A DNA stretch of 64,000 nucleotides from Halomonas sp. 1513. Lineage in GTDB: Bacteria > Pseudomonadota > Gammaproteobacteria > Pseudomonadales > Halomonadaceae. Location of the stretch: NCBI GenBank assembly GCA_001971685.1, contig CP019326.1:3658001-3722000 (forward strand), written 5' to 3'. Shown piece by piece: positions 36,578 to 49,154 of this stretch. How positions within the stretch are numbered: position 1 is the first letter of the stretch; each line of letters opens with the position of its first letter. The position numbers and the translations under genes were made by a program. The notes beneath the pieces are model-generated. The model saw only the letters and a list, made by a program, of their open reading frames with translations. It did not search any database and was not told the DNA's origin.

Positions 36578-39556
36578 CTAGTCTTCCGCTTCGCCCATCC
36601 AGCGCTGCCAGACGCGCCGCACCAGCTCGCGGTGCGCCGCCACCTCATCGGCCTCGACCACGCGCTCGGCCTTGGTCAGCGCGGCGCGGTGGGTGGCGTG
36701 GCGGTAGGCCAGATAGGCGTCACGTAGTCCCTGGGCCTCTTCGGCGGGCAGCCGCTGGCAGGCCTCGAGGGTCTCGAGCAGGCGCATGTTGTCGCTCCAG
36801 CGCAGCAGCTCGGGGGCATCGGCGCTCATCGCCAGCACCGCGAACTGGCACAGGAACTCGATATCGACCATGCCCCCGGCGTCCTGCTTGAGGTCGAAGC
36901 GCCCGGCCTGGCGCGCGCTGGCCTTGCTGCCCAGGTGCTCGCGCATCTTGTGACGCATCTTGACCACCTCCTCGCGCAGCGAGGCGAGGTCGCGCCGCGC
37001 GCCGAGGATCTCGCTGCGCACGGCCTCGAAGCGTTCACCGAGATGGCTGTCGCCGGCCACTACCCGGGCGCGCACCAGCGCCTGGTGCTCCCAGGTCCAG
37101 GCCTGGTGGCGCTGGTAGTCGGCGAAAGCCTCCAGCGGCGTGACCAGCAGCCCGGCGTTGCCGGATGGCCGCAGCCGCATGTCGACCTCGTAGAGCGCAC
37201 CGGCCGGGGTCACCGCGGTGAGCAGGTGGATGATGCGCTGGCCGAGGCGGGTGAAGAACACCGGGTTGTCGATCGGCCGCGGGCCGTCGGTGGTGCCCTG
37301 GGAGGCGGCGTCGTGGATGAAAACCAGGTCGAGGTCCGAGCCGTAGCCAAGCTCGATGCCGCCCAGCTTGCCGTAGCCGACGATGACGAAGTCGGTGTCG
37401 CCGGGCACGCCGTCGCGCCGCGCCGGCCGACCGTGCTTGCGGGTCAGGTGCTTCCAGGCCATCGCCAGCACCTGCTCGAGGACCACCTCGGCGATGTAGG
37501 TGAGGAAGTCGCTGACCTTCATCAGCGCGCGGGCGCCGGCGATGTCCGAGGCCGCCACGTGCAGCACCTGGGCGTGCTTGAACACCCGCAGCGCCTCGAG
37601 CTGGGCCTCTTCGTCGTCTTCCGGGATGCGCCCCAGCGCCTGGCGCAGCTCGTCGGCGAGATGCTGCTTGTCGGCCGGGGTGTAGAGGGTGGCCGGGGTC
37701 AGCAGCTCGTCGAGCAGGATCGGATGGCGGGCGAGCTGCTCGGCGATCCACGGGCTGGCCGCGCACAGCCGCATCAGGTGGCTGAGGGCCTGGGGATTCT
37801 CGCGCAGCAGCGCCAGGTAGGCGGTACGCCGCAGCACCGCCTCGAGCAGCGGCAGCACCCGCTCGAGCACCAGGTCCGGGGCCTCGCTGTCGGCCATCGC
37901 CGCGAGCAGCATCGGCATCAGCGCATCGAGGCGCTCGTAGCCGATGCGCTGCATGCTCTTCACCGCCCGCGACTCGCGCAGCGCCGACAAGCGTTTGGCG
38001 GCTGTCGCGGCATCGGCAAAGCCCGCCCCGCTGAGCAGCGCCTGGATATCGTCGTCATCCATGACCCCGCGCCACAGGCCGCGCCACTCGTCCAGGTCGG
38101 GTTCATCGTCGCCTTCGGCGGCGTCTTCCACTTCCTCTTCGGGGTCGGCGATCACCGCATCGAAGTGGCCGCGGATGCGCTCGCGCACCTCGTCGAGACG
38201 CGCAATCAGTGCCGGCCAGCCCTCCATGTCCAGCGCCAGGGCGACCCGCTCACGCTCCTCGTCGGCCTCCGGCAGGGCCTGGGTCTGGCGATCCTCCAGC
38301 GCCTGGATGGCGTGCTCCAGGTCGCGCAGGAAGGCGTAGTCGGGCTCGAGCTCGTCGACCACCTCCTGGGGCAGCAGGCCCAGCGCCGGCAGGATCTGCA
38401 TCGCCTGGCGCAGCGAGGTGATTTGCAGCTCGGTGTCGCGGCCGCCGCGGATCAGTTGGAAGGCCTGGACCACGAACTCGACCTCGCGGATACCGCCGCG
38501 ACCGAGCTTGATGTTGTCGTCCATGCCCTTGCGGCGCACCTGGCGGTTGATCATGCCCTTCATTTCGCGCAGCGACTCGATGGCGCCGAAGTCGAGGTAG
38601 CGGCGGTAGACGAACGGCCTGAGGCTTGCCAGCAGCTCGTCGCCGGCCTGGCGGTCGCCGGCCACCGGGCGCGCCTTGAGCATGGCGTAGCGCTCCCACT
38701 CGCGGCCCTGGTCCTGGTAGTAGCTGGCAAGCGACGAGAAGCTGCCGACCAGCGGGCCGCCATCGCCCAGCGGGCGCAGCCGCATGTCGACGCGAAAGGC
38801 GAAGCCGTCGGCGGTCACCGCGTCCAGCGCACCGATCAGCTTCTGGCCGAGCTTGGTGAAGTACTCCTGATGGTCGAGTTCGCGCTTGCCGCCCTGGGTG
38901 GTGCCCTTGTCGGGAAAGGCGAAGATCAGGTCGATATCCGACGACAGGTTGAGCTCGCCGGCGCCGAGCTTGCCCATGCCCAGCACCACCATGCGCTGCG
39001 GCTCGCCGTCGCGCTCGGCCGGCAGCCCCCAGCGCTCGGCGTGGTGTGCCTCGAGCCAGCCCAGCGCGCCCTCGAGGCAGACCTCGGCGAGGCGCGAGAC
39101 GCTGGCCGCGGTGGCCCACATGTCGATGCCCGGCGGGCGGGTCAGGTCGCGCCACACGATGCCCAGCATGCGCGCCCGGCGAAAGCGCCGGATCACCCGC
39201 TGCATGGCCGCTTCGTCGTTGGCATTCTGGAGCAGTTCGTCGAGCCAGGCGGTCTGGTCGTCGGCGCTGGGCGCCGCGTCGAGCTCATCGGCGGCGTCCA
39301 GCTGCATCAGCCAGTCGGGGTAGCGGGTCAGGGTGTCGGTGGCAAAGTCGGAGATACACAGCACCCGTGCCAGCTGGCAACGGCGCGATTCGGACAGCGC
39401 CGCCCAGCTGGCCCCGGGCCCCTCCTGCTGCTGCATCTCGGCCAGGTTGTCGGCCTGGCTCAAGGCCTCGTCGAGGCGCTGGCTCAGCTGGTCGCGGCGC
39501 GCGTGCAGCGCCTTGGGCAGGTCGTCGCGGGGCAGGAAGTCATCGGGCAGCGCCAT
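36578..39556 (-). CDS. glnE: bifunctional glutamine synthetase adenylyltransferase/deadenylase
   Basis: The 992-residue enzyme adds and removes AMP on glutamine synthetase in response to nitrogen state. Both nucleotidyltransferase domains are present: N-terminal GAGELNLSSDIDLIFAFPDK and C-terminal GGIELGYGSDLDLVFIHD, each with the Asp-x-Asp metal pair. Each is followed by a helical GlnD-like region. Full length. A long antisense open frame covers it but shows no family features. Confidence 0.97.
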   Translation of the reverse strand: MALPDDFLPRDDLPKALHARRDQLSQRLDEALSQADNLAEMQQQEGPGASWAALSESRRCQLARVLCISDFATDTLTRYPDWLMQLDAADELDAAPSADDQTAWLDELLQNANDEAAMQRVIRRFRRARMLGIVWRDLTRPPGIDMWATAASVSRLAEVCLEGALGWLEAHHAERWGLPAERDGEPQRMVVLGMGKLGAGELNLSSDIDLIFAFPDKGTTQGGKRELDHQEYFTKLGQKLIGALDAVTADGFAFRVDMRLRPLGDGGPLVGSFSSLASYYQDQGREWERYAMLKARPVAGDRQAGDELLASLRPFVYRRYLDFGAIESLREMKGMINRQVRRKGMDDNIKLGRGGIREVEFVVQAFQLIRGGRDTELQITSLRQAMQILPALGLLPQEVVDELEPDYAFLRDLEHAIQALEDRQTQALPEADEERERVALALDMEGWPALIARLDEVRERIRGHFDAVIADPEEEVEDAAEGDDEPDLDEWRGLWRGVMDDDDIQALLSGAGFADAATAAKRLSALRESRAVKSMQRIGYERLDALMPMLLAAMADSEAPDLVLERVLPLLEAVLRRTAYLALLRENPQALSHLMRLCAASPWIAEQLARHPILLDELLTPATLYTPADKQHLADELRQALGRIPEDDEEAQLEALRVFKHAQVLHVAASDIAGARALMKVSDFLTYIAEVVLEQVLAMAWKHLTRKHGRPARRDGVPGDTDFVIVGYGKLGGIELGYGSDLDLVFIHDAASQGTTDGPRPIDNPVFFTRLGQRIIHLLTAVTPAGALYEVDMRLRPSGNAGLLVTPLEAFADYQRHQAWTWEHQALVRARVVAGDSHLGERFEAVRSEILGARRDLASLREEVVKMRHKMREHLGSKASARQAGRFDLKQDAGGMVDIEFLCQFAVLAMSADAPELLRWSDNMRLLETLEACQRLPAEEAQGLRDAYLAYRHATHRAALTKAERVVEADEVAAHRELVRRVWQRWMGEAED

Positions 39557-39672
39557 GGGGCTCTCGCAGTCAGCGGCAAAGTGCCTTCAGCATAGCGAAG
39601 CCCGGCGCCGAGGGTCACCCAATAACATCGCTGGGGACTAATCCGCGTCGAGACAGCTGCACGTACCTGGGC

Positions 39673-40044
39673 TTACCCCATCAGGCGCTGGATGATCAGC
39701 AGCCCCCAGGTCAGGCCGGCGAACAGCAGCGCCAGCATCACCGCCGCCGAGCTGATGTCCTTGGCCCGGCCGGAGAGTTCGTGGTGCTCGGTGCCGATCC
39801 GGTCGACCACGTTCTCGATGGCGCTGTTGAGCAGCTCGACGATCAGCACCAGCAGGCAGCTGCCGATCAGCAGGATCCACTCCAGCGGCGTGCGCCCGAT
39901 CCAGATCGCCAGCGGCAGCAGCACCACACACAGCGCCACCTCCTGGCGAAACGCCGCCTCGTTGCGAAAGGCGGCCTTGAGGCCCTTGAGTGAATAGCGG
40001 GTCGAGTGCACCAGATGGCGCCAGCCGGTATGCCCAGGTTTCAT
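39673..40044 (-). CDS. dgkA: diacylglycerol kinase
   Basis: The 123-residue protein has three transmembrane segments and the DgkA signature VELLNSAIENVVDRIG with RAKDISSAAV. It recycles diacylglycerol to phosphatidate in the inner membrane. The ATG at 40044 starts the conserved MKPGHTGWRHLVHST; a longer in-frame start adds unrelated residues. The upstream gene glnE does not overlap (gap 117 bp). Confidence 0.95.
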   Translation of the reverse strand: MKPGHTGWRHLVHSTRYSLKGLKAAFRNEAAFRQEVALCVVLLPLAIWIGRTPLEWILLIGSCLLVLIVELLNSAIENVVDRIGTEHHELSGRAKDISSAAVMLALLFAGLTWGLLIIQRLMG

Positions 40045-40140
40045 CGCTTCGCTCTTGCTAGGGAATCGACGCCGCCGCAGCGGCAAGAGTGGCGATAGTA
40101 GCAAATCACACGCGCTCTCGGCGTGGGTCGCCAACGCGCC

Positions 40141-41601
40141 TCAGTGGGCGCGAATCATGGCATCGAGATCGTCGGCCAGCGGGTCGAGCACCTGGGTCCA
40201 GTTCAGCCAGGGGGTGGTCGAGGTGCCGTTGACCAGCGCGGTGAAGACGCCCCAGCGGCCGCTGTCGGTGCGAAAATAGCCGCCCACCGAGCGCACCGCG
40301 AAAGGCTGATTGAGGGTGCCGGTCTTGAGCATCACGTTGTTCTGGAAGCGCTCGCTGCCGCGGCGGATGAAGCGCGACGGGCCGTTGGTCGGGGTCTGCA
40401 TGCTGGCCACTAGGTGCGGAAACAGCGTTGGCCGATGGTAGGCATATTCGAGCAGCGCATTGACGCCCGCCGCCGAGGTGCGGTTGGTAGTGGTCAGGCC
40501 GCTGCCACTGTGCAGGATGACCGGCCCATGGCCGGGAATCGCCGCGGCGTAGGCCTCGAGCGCCTGGGCGGCCTCTTCCAGCGAGGTCTGCGGCGTCGGC
40601 ACCAGCCCCAGGTTGAGCACGTCGGCCATGAAGTTGTTGGAGTAGTTCATGGTCCGCAGCACAAGCTCCTGCAGCGGTTTGCCGTCTACCGCCGCGAGCC
40701 GACGCGCGGCGCCGTTGGGCTCCACCGTGGAGGTCACGTAGGGTACGCCGGCCGCGTCTCCCGCGACCTCGACGCCGGCCTGGGTGAGCAGCGCCAGCAG
40801 CGTCTGGGCGGTCTGCCCGGCCGGGTCGGAGCTGGCCCGGTAGACTTCACGCGGCGAGGCGTTGGCGGCGATCTGGCCGCGCAGGATCATGGTATCGCCG
40901 CCGGCATCGGTGACGCGCTCGGCGTTGAGCTCGGTGGCGTTGCCGGCGGCCACGGTGGTGACCTGATTGTTGACGCCAATCACCGGCTCCACGGTATCGC
41001 AGCTCACCACCCTGGCCGAGTCACCGACGCTGGCACCGGGATGCACGTTCATGCACCAGCTGCCGTAGTTGACCCCCGCCGAGCTGAGCAGCGCGCTGTA
41101 GGTGTTGGCCGAGCGCTCGACGGTATCGCAGCGGTCACGCGTGACGCATGCCACCGGGCCGAAGCGCCACTGACTGACCACCAGCTGACCGTTGATGCCT
41201 CGCACGCCGCGTTGGCGTAGCAGCTGCACCAGCTTCCACAGCTCTTCGGAGACCAGCGCCGGGTCGCCGCCGCCCTCGAAAATCAGGTCGCCCTGCAGGA
41301 TGCCGTCGGCGTCGATCTCGGCGGTACTCTTCAACTCGCTGGTGAAGCGGTGCTGCGGCCCCCAGCGCTCCAGTGCCGCCGCCGCCAGGTAGATCTTCGA
41401 CACCGAGGCCGGTGACAGCTGACGCTGCGGCTCGATCGCGCCCAGCAGCTCGCCGCCGCCGTCCAGCAGCCGCGCCTCGGCGCTGATCAGGAAGCCCTGT
41501 TCGGTCATCCGTTCGAGGTTGGCAAACCCCGCCGCCTGAGCGAGCGATGGCAGCAGGCAAAGAGTCAACGGCAACAGCAGCCTGGCTAGCGGACGACACA
41601 T
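40141..41601 (-). CDS. dacB: D-Ala-D-Ala carboxypeptidase/endopeptidase (PBP4-type)
   Basis: The 486-residue periplasmic serine peptidase trims or cuts peptidoglycan cross-links. It has a signal peptide (LARLLLPLTLCLLPSLAQA), catalytic SxxK at Ser66-Lys69 (SVSK), SxN in MNYSNNFM and KTG in MLKTGTLNQP. The large insertion after the first motif, with several cysteines, is typical of the PBP4 family. The ribosome site is weak. Confidence 0.94.
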   Translation of the reverse strand: MCRPLARLLLPLTLCLLPSLAQAAGFANLERMTEQGFLISAEARLLDGGGELLGAIEPQRQLSPASVSKIYLAAAALERWGPQHRFTSELKSTAEIDADGILQGDLIFEGGGDPALVSEELWKLVQLLRQRGVRGINGQLVVSQWRFGPVACVTRDRCDTVERSANTYSALLSSAGVNYGSWCMNVHPGASVGDSARVVSCDTVEPVIGVNNQVTTVAAGNATELNAERVTDAGGDTMILRGQIAANASPREVYRASSDPAGQTAQTLLALLTQAGVEVAGDAAGVPYVTSTVEPNGAARRLAAVDGKPLQELVLRTMNYSNNFMADVLNLGLVPTPQTSLEEAAQALEAYAAAIPGHGPVILHSGSGLTTTNRTSAAGVNALLEYAYHRPTLFPHLVASMQTPTNGPSRFIRRGSERFQNNVMLKTGTLNQPFAVRSVGGYFRTDSGRWGVFTALVNGTSTTPWLNWTQVLDPLADDLDAMIRAH

Positions 41602-41635
41602 AATGGCACCGTATAGTGGTTACAAAGGGTAGCGC

Positions 41636-41965
41636 TCAGTGAGCGGACGTAGTGGAGAGCAGCTGGATGATGACCACGCCGGCCACGATCAGGCCGATGC
41701 CCACCACCGCCGGCAGATCGGGGCGCTGGCCATAGACGACCAGCCCCACCAATGCCACCAGCACGATGCCCAATCCCGCCCAGATGGCGTAGGCGATGCC
41801 CACCGGTATGGTGCGCAGCACCAGCGACAGCATGTAGAACGCCACGCCGTAGCCGGCGACCACCAACAGACTTGGCCATAGCCGGGTAAAGCCCTCGGTG
41901 GCCTTGAGCGCGCTGGTCGCCACGACTTCGGCGAGAATCGCCACCGCCAGGTAAACATACACCAT
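41636..41965 (-). CDS. small multidrug resistance (SMR) transporter
   Basis: A 109-residue, four-helix protein. The membrane Glu in YLAVAILAEVVATSALK (Glu13) and the segment GVAFYMLSLVLRTIPVGIAY, then AIWAGLGIV, are EmrE-type marks, so it probably exports cationic drugs with protons. GAGGAG precedes the ATG at 41965. Confidence 0.93.
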   Translation of the reverse strand: MVYVYLAVAILAEVVATSALKATEGFTRLWPSLLVVAGYGVAFYMLSLVLRTIPVGIAYAIWAGLGIVLVALVGLVVYGQRPDLPAVVGIGLIVAGVVIIQLLSTTSAH

Positions 41966-42032
41966 GAGCACTCCTCGAAATCACTGAATTGGCGCGGGCT
42001 AGCTCGGGCCAAAAAAGCCCATCAGTATACGC

Positions 42033-42737
42033 TCAGCCACTCGACCTGTCCTGCGCGACCAGCTCGGGACGCCAGGCCAGCGACGCCCGCAGCCGCCACA
42101 GCGTCTGGCCGCTGGCGTGGTACTTGCGCTCGAACGGGGTGAGGTACTCGCGACCGGGGTCGAAGGCGTCGATCGATGCCGTCACGCCGGTGACCTGATG
42201 CAGCGCCAGGCCGAACTCCTCGACATAGATCGCCCAATTCGAGCGCAGTTCCAGCTCGCCGCCCAGCGCCAGCAGATGCGGCAGCACCGGGTGCCCCTGC
42301 CAGCGCAGCTTGAGATGCACCGACTTGGGGTAGGGGTTGGGATAGAGCAGATAGTGGTACTCGGGCTGCCAGCCCGCAGCCAGCGCCAGCCGCCAGAAAT
42401 CGACCAGGTCGGCGCGCACCAGATGGGCATTCTCCGGCAGCGGCCCGTGATCCCGCGACAACCGATCGGCGCTGCGGTCGATACCCAGCACCGCGTGGTC
42501 GGCGTGGCGCTCGGCCAGTCGCCGGGTCGAGAGCCCCACTCCACAGCCGGCATCCAGCACCAGCGGCCTGCCCTGCTCGGCCAGCCAGGCCGCAGCAGCG
42601 TCGAAAGCAACCCGGGTATGATCGGCGATCGGCTTGCGCCAGGGGTGGTCGAGGGCACGCTGCACGCGGCGCGACAGGTCATCATGGGGCCCGGTCTGGC
42701 GGGACACAATGCGGCGGGACGGTATTGGGGCGGGCAT
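42033..42737 (-). CDS. TrmB-like SAM-dependent methyltransferase
   Basis: The 234-residue protein has SAM motif I VLDAGCGVGLSTRRLAE, then LLYPNPYPK and a C-terminal TPFERKY. These resemble TrmB, which forms m7G46 in tRNA, but the usual basic stretch after the NPxPK motif is changed (SVHLKLRWQGHP). It may be a tRNA methyltransferase paralogue with a different target. It is divergent from fabY. Confidence 0.8.
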   Translation of the reverse strand: MPAPIPSRRIVSRQTGPHDDLSRRVQRALDHPWRKPIADHTRVAFDAAAAWLAEQGRPLVLDAGCGVGLSTRRLAERHADHAVLGIDRSADRLSRDHGPLPENAHLVRADLVDFWRLALAAGWQPEYHYLLYPNPYPKSVHLKLRWQGHPVLPHLLALGGELELRSNWAIYVEEFGLALHQVTGVTASIDAFDPGREYLTPFERKYHASGQTLWRLRASLAWRPELVAQDRSSG

Positions 42738-43035
42738 GGGCGGCGGCAGGAAGTCGTGGAATCAGCGGCCATGGTAGCAGCCCGCTGCGTCGGGTACAGG
42801 CCATCCACCGCGCAAAAAAACGGCGCCTCCCGAAGGACGCGCCAACTACCAACTCGTATGACTCAAACAGCCGTTTCATAGTAGCGCCGTTTCACGACGT
42901 TTTCAAACATTTGTTTTACCGCTGGCCGGAGCTAGCCCTCGGCGGCGGCATGACGCCACGCCGACCCCGGTGCTATCATCGCGGCATTCGATAAGAACGA
43001 CTCGTAGACACCAACAGCACAACGAGGAACGCGGC
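42738..43035. promoter_or_regulatory. divergent intergenic region before fabY
   Basis: The 298 bp between divergent genes hold no credible coding frame. There is a 9-bp inverted repeat, AAACGGCGC at 42818-42826 and GCGCCGTTT at 42884-42892, set 57 bases apart. Promoters for both neighbours are expected here. Confidence 0.45.
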
Positions 43036-45460
<2,425 letters not shown>

Positions 45461-45474
45461 GTAATGTACTATGA

Positions 45475-45753
<279 letters not shown>

Positions 45754-45790
45754 ACCGCCAGGCGACTCGCCTACCTCCGCAGGGACGCCG

Positions 45791-47146
45791 ATGAGCTCCA
45801 CCCCGACGGCCAGCGCCGACCGCCGTATCTGGCTGTTGGCCTGGCCGATCATCCTCTCCAATATCACCGTGCCGCTGCTCGGCCTGGTGGATACCGCCGT
45901 GGTCGGCCACCTGCCCGACTCACGCTACCTGGCCGCAGTGACCCTCGGCGCCACGCTGTTCAGCTTCCTCTACTGGGGCTTCGGCTTCCTGCGCATGGGC
46001 ACCACCGGCCTGACCTCACAGGCGGCGGGCCGTGAAAACGACAGCGAGGTGCGCAACCTGCTCGGCCAGTCGCTGCTGATGGCCGGCGGCATCGGCGTGG
46101 CGTTGATCGTGTTTTCGACGCCGCTGATCGAGCTCGGCCTGTGGCTGCTCGACGGTAGCGAAGTGGCCACCGAGCTGGCCCGGGAGTATGCCCAGATTCG
46201 CATTCTTTCGGCCCCGGCGGTGCTCGCCAACTACGCCATCCTCGGCTGGTTCCTGGGCCAGCAGAACGCTCGGGTAACGCTGGCCATCCTGGTACTCACC
46301 AACAGCGTCAACATCGTGCTCGACCTGGTGTTCGTGATCGGCCTGGGCATGACCAGCGACGGCGTGGCCTGGGCCACGGTGATCGCCGACTATACCGCGC
46401 TGGCCTTCGGCGGCTGGCTGGTGCTGCGCCAGCTGCGCCTGCTGGAGGGGCGTTTCCTGCGCCAGCGGCTGCTCAAGCTCGTCGCCTACCGCGAGCTGTT
46501 CCAGGTCAACGGCCACCTGTTCGTGCGCACCCTGGGACTGCTGTTCGCGATGGCCTTCTTCACCGCCCAGGGTGCCAGCCAGGGCGACACCGTGCTCGCC
46601 GCCAACGCCGTGCTGCTGCAGTTCATCATGCTCACCTCCTACGCCCTGGACGGCTTCGCGCATGCCGCCGAGGCGCTGGTCGGCCGCTCGGTGGGGCGCC
46701 GCCGCTGGGACGAGTTCGCCACCGCAGTGCGCGCCGCGGCGCGCTTCTCGCTGTTCGCCGCCGGCGCGGCGTCGCTGGCCTTCCTGCTCGGCGGCCAGGC
46801 GCTGATCGCGCTGCTCACCGACCTCCCCGAGGTGCGCGCCACGGCGGCGCAGTACCTGCCGTGGATGATCATCATGCCGCTGCTGGCGGTGTGGAGCTAC
46901 CTGCTCGACGGGGTGTTCATCGGCGCCACCGCCAGTCGCGAAATGCGCAACAGCATCTTCATCGGCCTGGCCGTCTACCTGCCGCTGTGGTGGCTGACCC
47001 AGGGCCTCGGCAACCATGGCCTGTGGCTGGCCTTCACCGCCTTCACCCTGGTGCGTTCGGCGACCCTCGGCGGTTACTACCTGCACTACCGGCGCCAGCG
47101 TTGGCGAGCCAGCGTTGACCCGGCCCTGGCGGCCAAGTCAGGCTGA
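45791..47146 (+). CDS. MATE-family exporter (DinF-like)
   Basis: The 451-residue protein has about twelve membrane segments in two MATE repeats: IILSNITVPLLGLVDTAVVG and FVRTLGLLFAMAFFTAQGAS. The DinF/NorM-type family exports drugs or metabolites with H+ or Na+. It starts 37 bp after the ferredoxin gene. Confidence 0.92.
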   Translation: MSSTPTASADRRIWLLAWPIILSNITVPLLGLVDTAVVGHLPDSRYLAAVTLGATLFSFLYWGFGFLRMGTTGLTSQAAGRENDSEVRNLLGQSLLMAGGIGVALIVFSTPLIELGLWLLDGSEVATELAREYAQIRILSAPAVLANYAILGWFLGQQNARVTLAILVLTNSVNIVLDLVFVIGLGMTSDGVAWATVIADYTALAFGGWLVLRQLRLLEGRFLRQRLLKLVAYRELFQVNGHLFVRTLGLLFAMAFFTAQGASQGDTVLAANAVLLQFIMLTSYALDGFAHAAEALVGRSVGRRRWDEFATAVRAAARFSLFAAGAASLAFLLGGQALIALLTDLPEVRATAAQYLPWMIIMPLLAVWSYLLDGVFIGATASREMRNSIFIGLAVYLPLWWLTQGLGNHGLWLAFTAFTLVRSATLGGYYLHYRRQRWRASVDPALAAKSG

Positions 47147-47190
47147 ATGCGCTAGCTTGGACCTACCCAACCAATAAAAGCGACCACGCC

Positions 47191-48501
47191 ATGCTCAAGT
47201 TCCTGTCACGCCCCGCCGTCCGACTGGTGGAGCGCTACCTGCCCGATCCCTATATCTTCGTGCTGCTGCTGACCCTGATCGCCGCTACCGCCGCCATCGC
47301 CGTGGAGCGCCAGACGCCGCTGGCGGTGATGCGCTTCTGGGGCGACGGCTTCTGGGGGCTGCTGGCGTTCTCGATGCAGATGCTGCTGGTGCTGGTGACC
47401 GGCTTCATGCTGGCCAGCTCGCCGCCGGTCAAGCGCCTGCTCGAGCGGCTGGCCGGCAAGGCCAATAACGCCGGCGGCGCGATCCTGCTGGTCACCGTGG
47501 TGTCGCTGGCCGCCAGTTGGATCAACTGGGGCTTCGGGCTGGTGGTCGGGGCGCTGTTCGCCAAGGAGCTGGCGCGCCAGATCCGCGTCGACTATCGGCT
47601 GCTGGTCGCCAGCGCCTACTCGGGGTTCGTGGTCTGGCACGGCGGCCTGGCCGGCTCGATCCCGCTGACCATCGCCACCGACGGCCACTTCACTGTCGAG
47701 CAGATCGGCGTGGTCGGTACCGGCAGTACCATCTTCGCCTTCTTCAACCTGGCGATCGTGGTCTGCCTGTTCATCGCCGTGCCGCTGGTCAACCGCATGA
47801 TGCTGCCCGATGAAAAGGACAGCGTGTACATCGATCCCGCCCAGCTCGACGATACACCGCCCGTCCGCAGCCGCGTCACGCGCCCCGCCGAGCGGCTCGA
47901 GAACAGCCAGGCGCTGGCCTGGCTGGTAGGGATTCCCGGGCTGATCTTCCTCGCCGATCACTTCCTGCTGCGCGGCGGCAGCCTCAACCTCAACATCGTC
48001 AACTTCCTGTTCCTGTTCCTGGCCATCGTCCTGCACCGCACCCCGCGGCGCCTGCTCGACTGCCTGCACGAGGCGATCAAGGGCGGCGCCGGGATCGTCA
48101 TCCAGTTCCCCTTCTACGCCGGCATCATGGCGATCATGGTCGAGTCGGGGCTAGCCCAGAGCATGTCCGAGGGGCTGGTGTCGTTTGCCACCGAGACCTC
48201 GCTGCCGTTCTGGTCGTTCATCAGCGCCGGCATCGTCAACCTGTTCGTGCCCTCCGGCGGCGGCCAGTGGGCGGTCCAGGCACCGGTGATGCTGCCCGCC
48301 GCCGAGGCGCTCGGCGCCGACGTCTCGCGGGTCGCCATGGCAGTGGCCTGGGGCGATGCCTGGACCAACCTGCTGCAGCCGTTCTGGGCGCTGCCGGTGC
48401 TGGCCATCGCCGGGCTCAAGGCCAAGGACATCATGGGCTTCTGCCTGATCCAGCTGTTCGTCACCGGGGCGATCATTTCGGTGGGGCTGACCTGGTTCTA
48501 G
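47191..48501 (+). CDS. short-chain fatty acid transporter (AtoE family)
   Basis: The 436-residue membrane protein matches the AtoE family: ERYLPDPYIFVLLLTLIAA, ASWINWGFGLVVGALFAKEL, and FVPSGGGQWAVQAPVMLPA. AtoE carries short-chain fatty acids. No ato enzyme genes sit nearby. It is likely transcribed alone or with the MATE gene 44 bp upstream. Confidence 0.9.
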   Translation: MLKFLSRPAVRLVERYLPDPYIFVLLLTLIAATAAIAVERQTPLAVMRFWGDGFWGLLAFSMQMLLVLVTGFMLASSPPVKRLLERLAGKANNAGGAILLVTVVSLAASWINWGFGLVVGALFAKELARQIRVDYRLLVASAYSGFVVWHGGLAGSIPLTIATDGHFTVEQIGVVGTGSTIFAFFNLAIVVCLFIAVPLVNRMMLPDEKDSVYIDPAQLDDTPPVRSRVTRPAERLENSQALAWLVGIPGLIFLADHFLLRGGSLNLNIVNFLFLFLAIVLHRTPRRLLDCLHEAIKGGAGIVIQFPFYAGIMAIMVESGLAQSMSEGLVSFATETSLPFWSFISAGIVNLFVPSGGGQWAVQAPVMLPAAEALGADVSRVAMAVAWGDAWTNLLQPFWALPVLAIAGLKAKDIMGFCLIQLFVTGAIISVGLTWF

Positions 48502-48592
48502 GCCGGTAGCCCATCCGCTAGCAACGAAACGCCTTGTCCCCGGCCGGGGGCAAGGCGCTATGCTGTCAACACCGCTCATAAGGACACACTCG

Positions 48593-49120
48593 ATGGACGA
48601 ACACGCCCTCTCCGGTCAGCATGAACTCTCGATGACCGTGCTGATGACCCCGGACATGGCCAACTTCAGCGGCAAGGTCCACGGCGGGGCGATCCTCAAG
48701 AAGCTCGACGAGGTGGCCTACGCCTGTGCCAGCCGCTACTCCGGCAGCTACGTGGTGACGCTGTCGGTGGACCAGGTGCTGTTCAAGCAGCCGATCCACG
48801 TCGGCGAGCTGGTCACCTTCCTGGCCATGGTCAATCACGTCGGCCGCTCGTCGATGGAGATCGGCATCAAGGTGGTGGCCGAGAACATCCGCGACAAGGT
48901 GATCCGCCACACCAACAGCTGCTACCTGACCATGGTCGCGGTGGACGAGGACGGCACGCCGGCGCTGGTACCGCCGCTCAGGCTCGACACGCCGCTGCAG
49001 AAGCTGCGCTTCGACAAGGCCGCGCTGCGCAAGAAGCTGCGCAAGCAGGCCGAAGAGGAGGCCCGGCGCACCCATGCGCACCACTATGCGACCCAGCCGG
49101 CGGGCGATACGCCGGGCTGA
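48593..49120 (+). CDS. acyl-CoA thioesterase (YciA-type hotdog)
   Basis: The 175-residue hotdog-fold protein contains MANFSGKVHGGAILKKLDEV with the typical Asp, and SVDQVLFKQPIHVGELVTF. YciA-like enzymes hydrolyse acyl-CoAs. The ATG at 48593 has AAGGA upstream. The basic C-terminal tail (KAALRKKLRKQAEEEARR) is longer than in many relatives. Confidence 0.9.
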   Translation: MDEHALSGQHELSMTVLMTPDMANFSGKVHGGAILKKLDEVAYACASRYSGSYVVTLSVDQVLFKQPIHVGELVTFLAMVNHVGRSSMEIGIKVVAENIRDKVIRHTNSCYLTMVAVDEDGTPALVPPLRLDTPLQKLRFDKAALRKKLRKQAEEEARRTHAHHYATQPAGDTPG

Positions 49121-49154
49121 TGCCCGCGCGTGCCCCCCAGGCGAAGGAGACGCC

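Noticed and set aside
36935..39595. 886-codon plus-strand open frame over glnE
   Set aside because: Shadow of glnE, which has both catalytic motifs.
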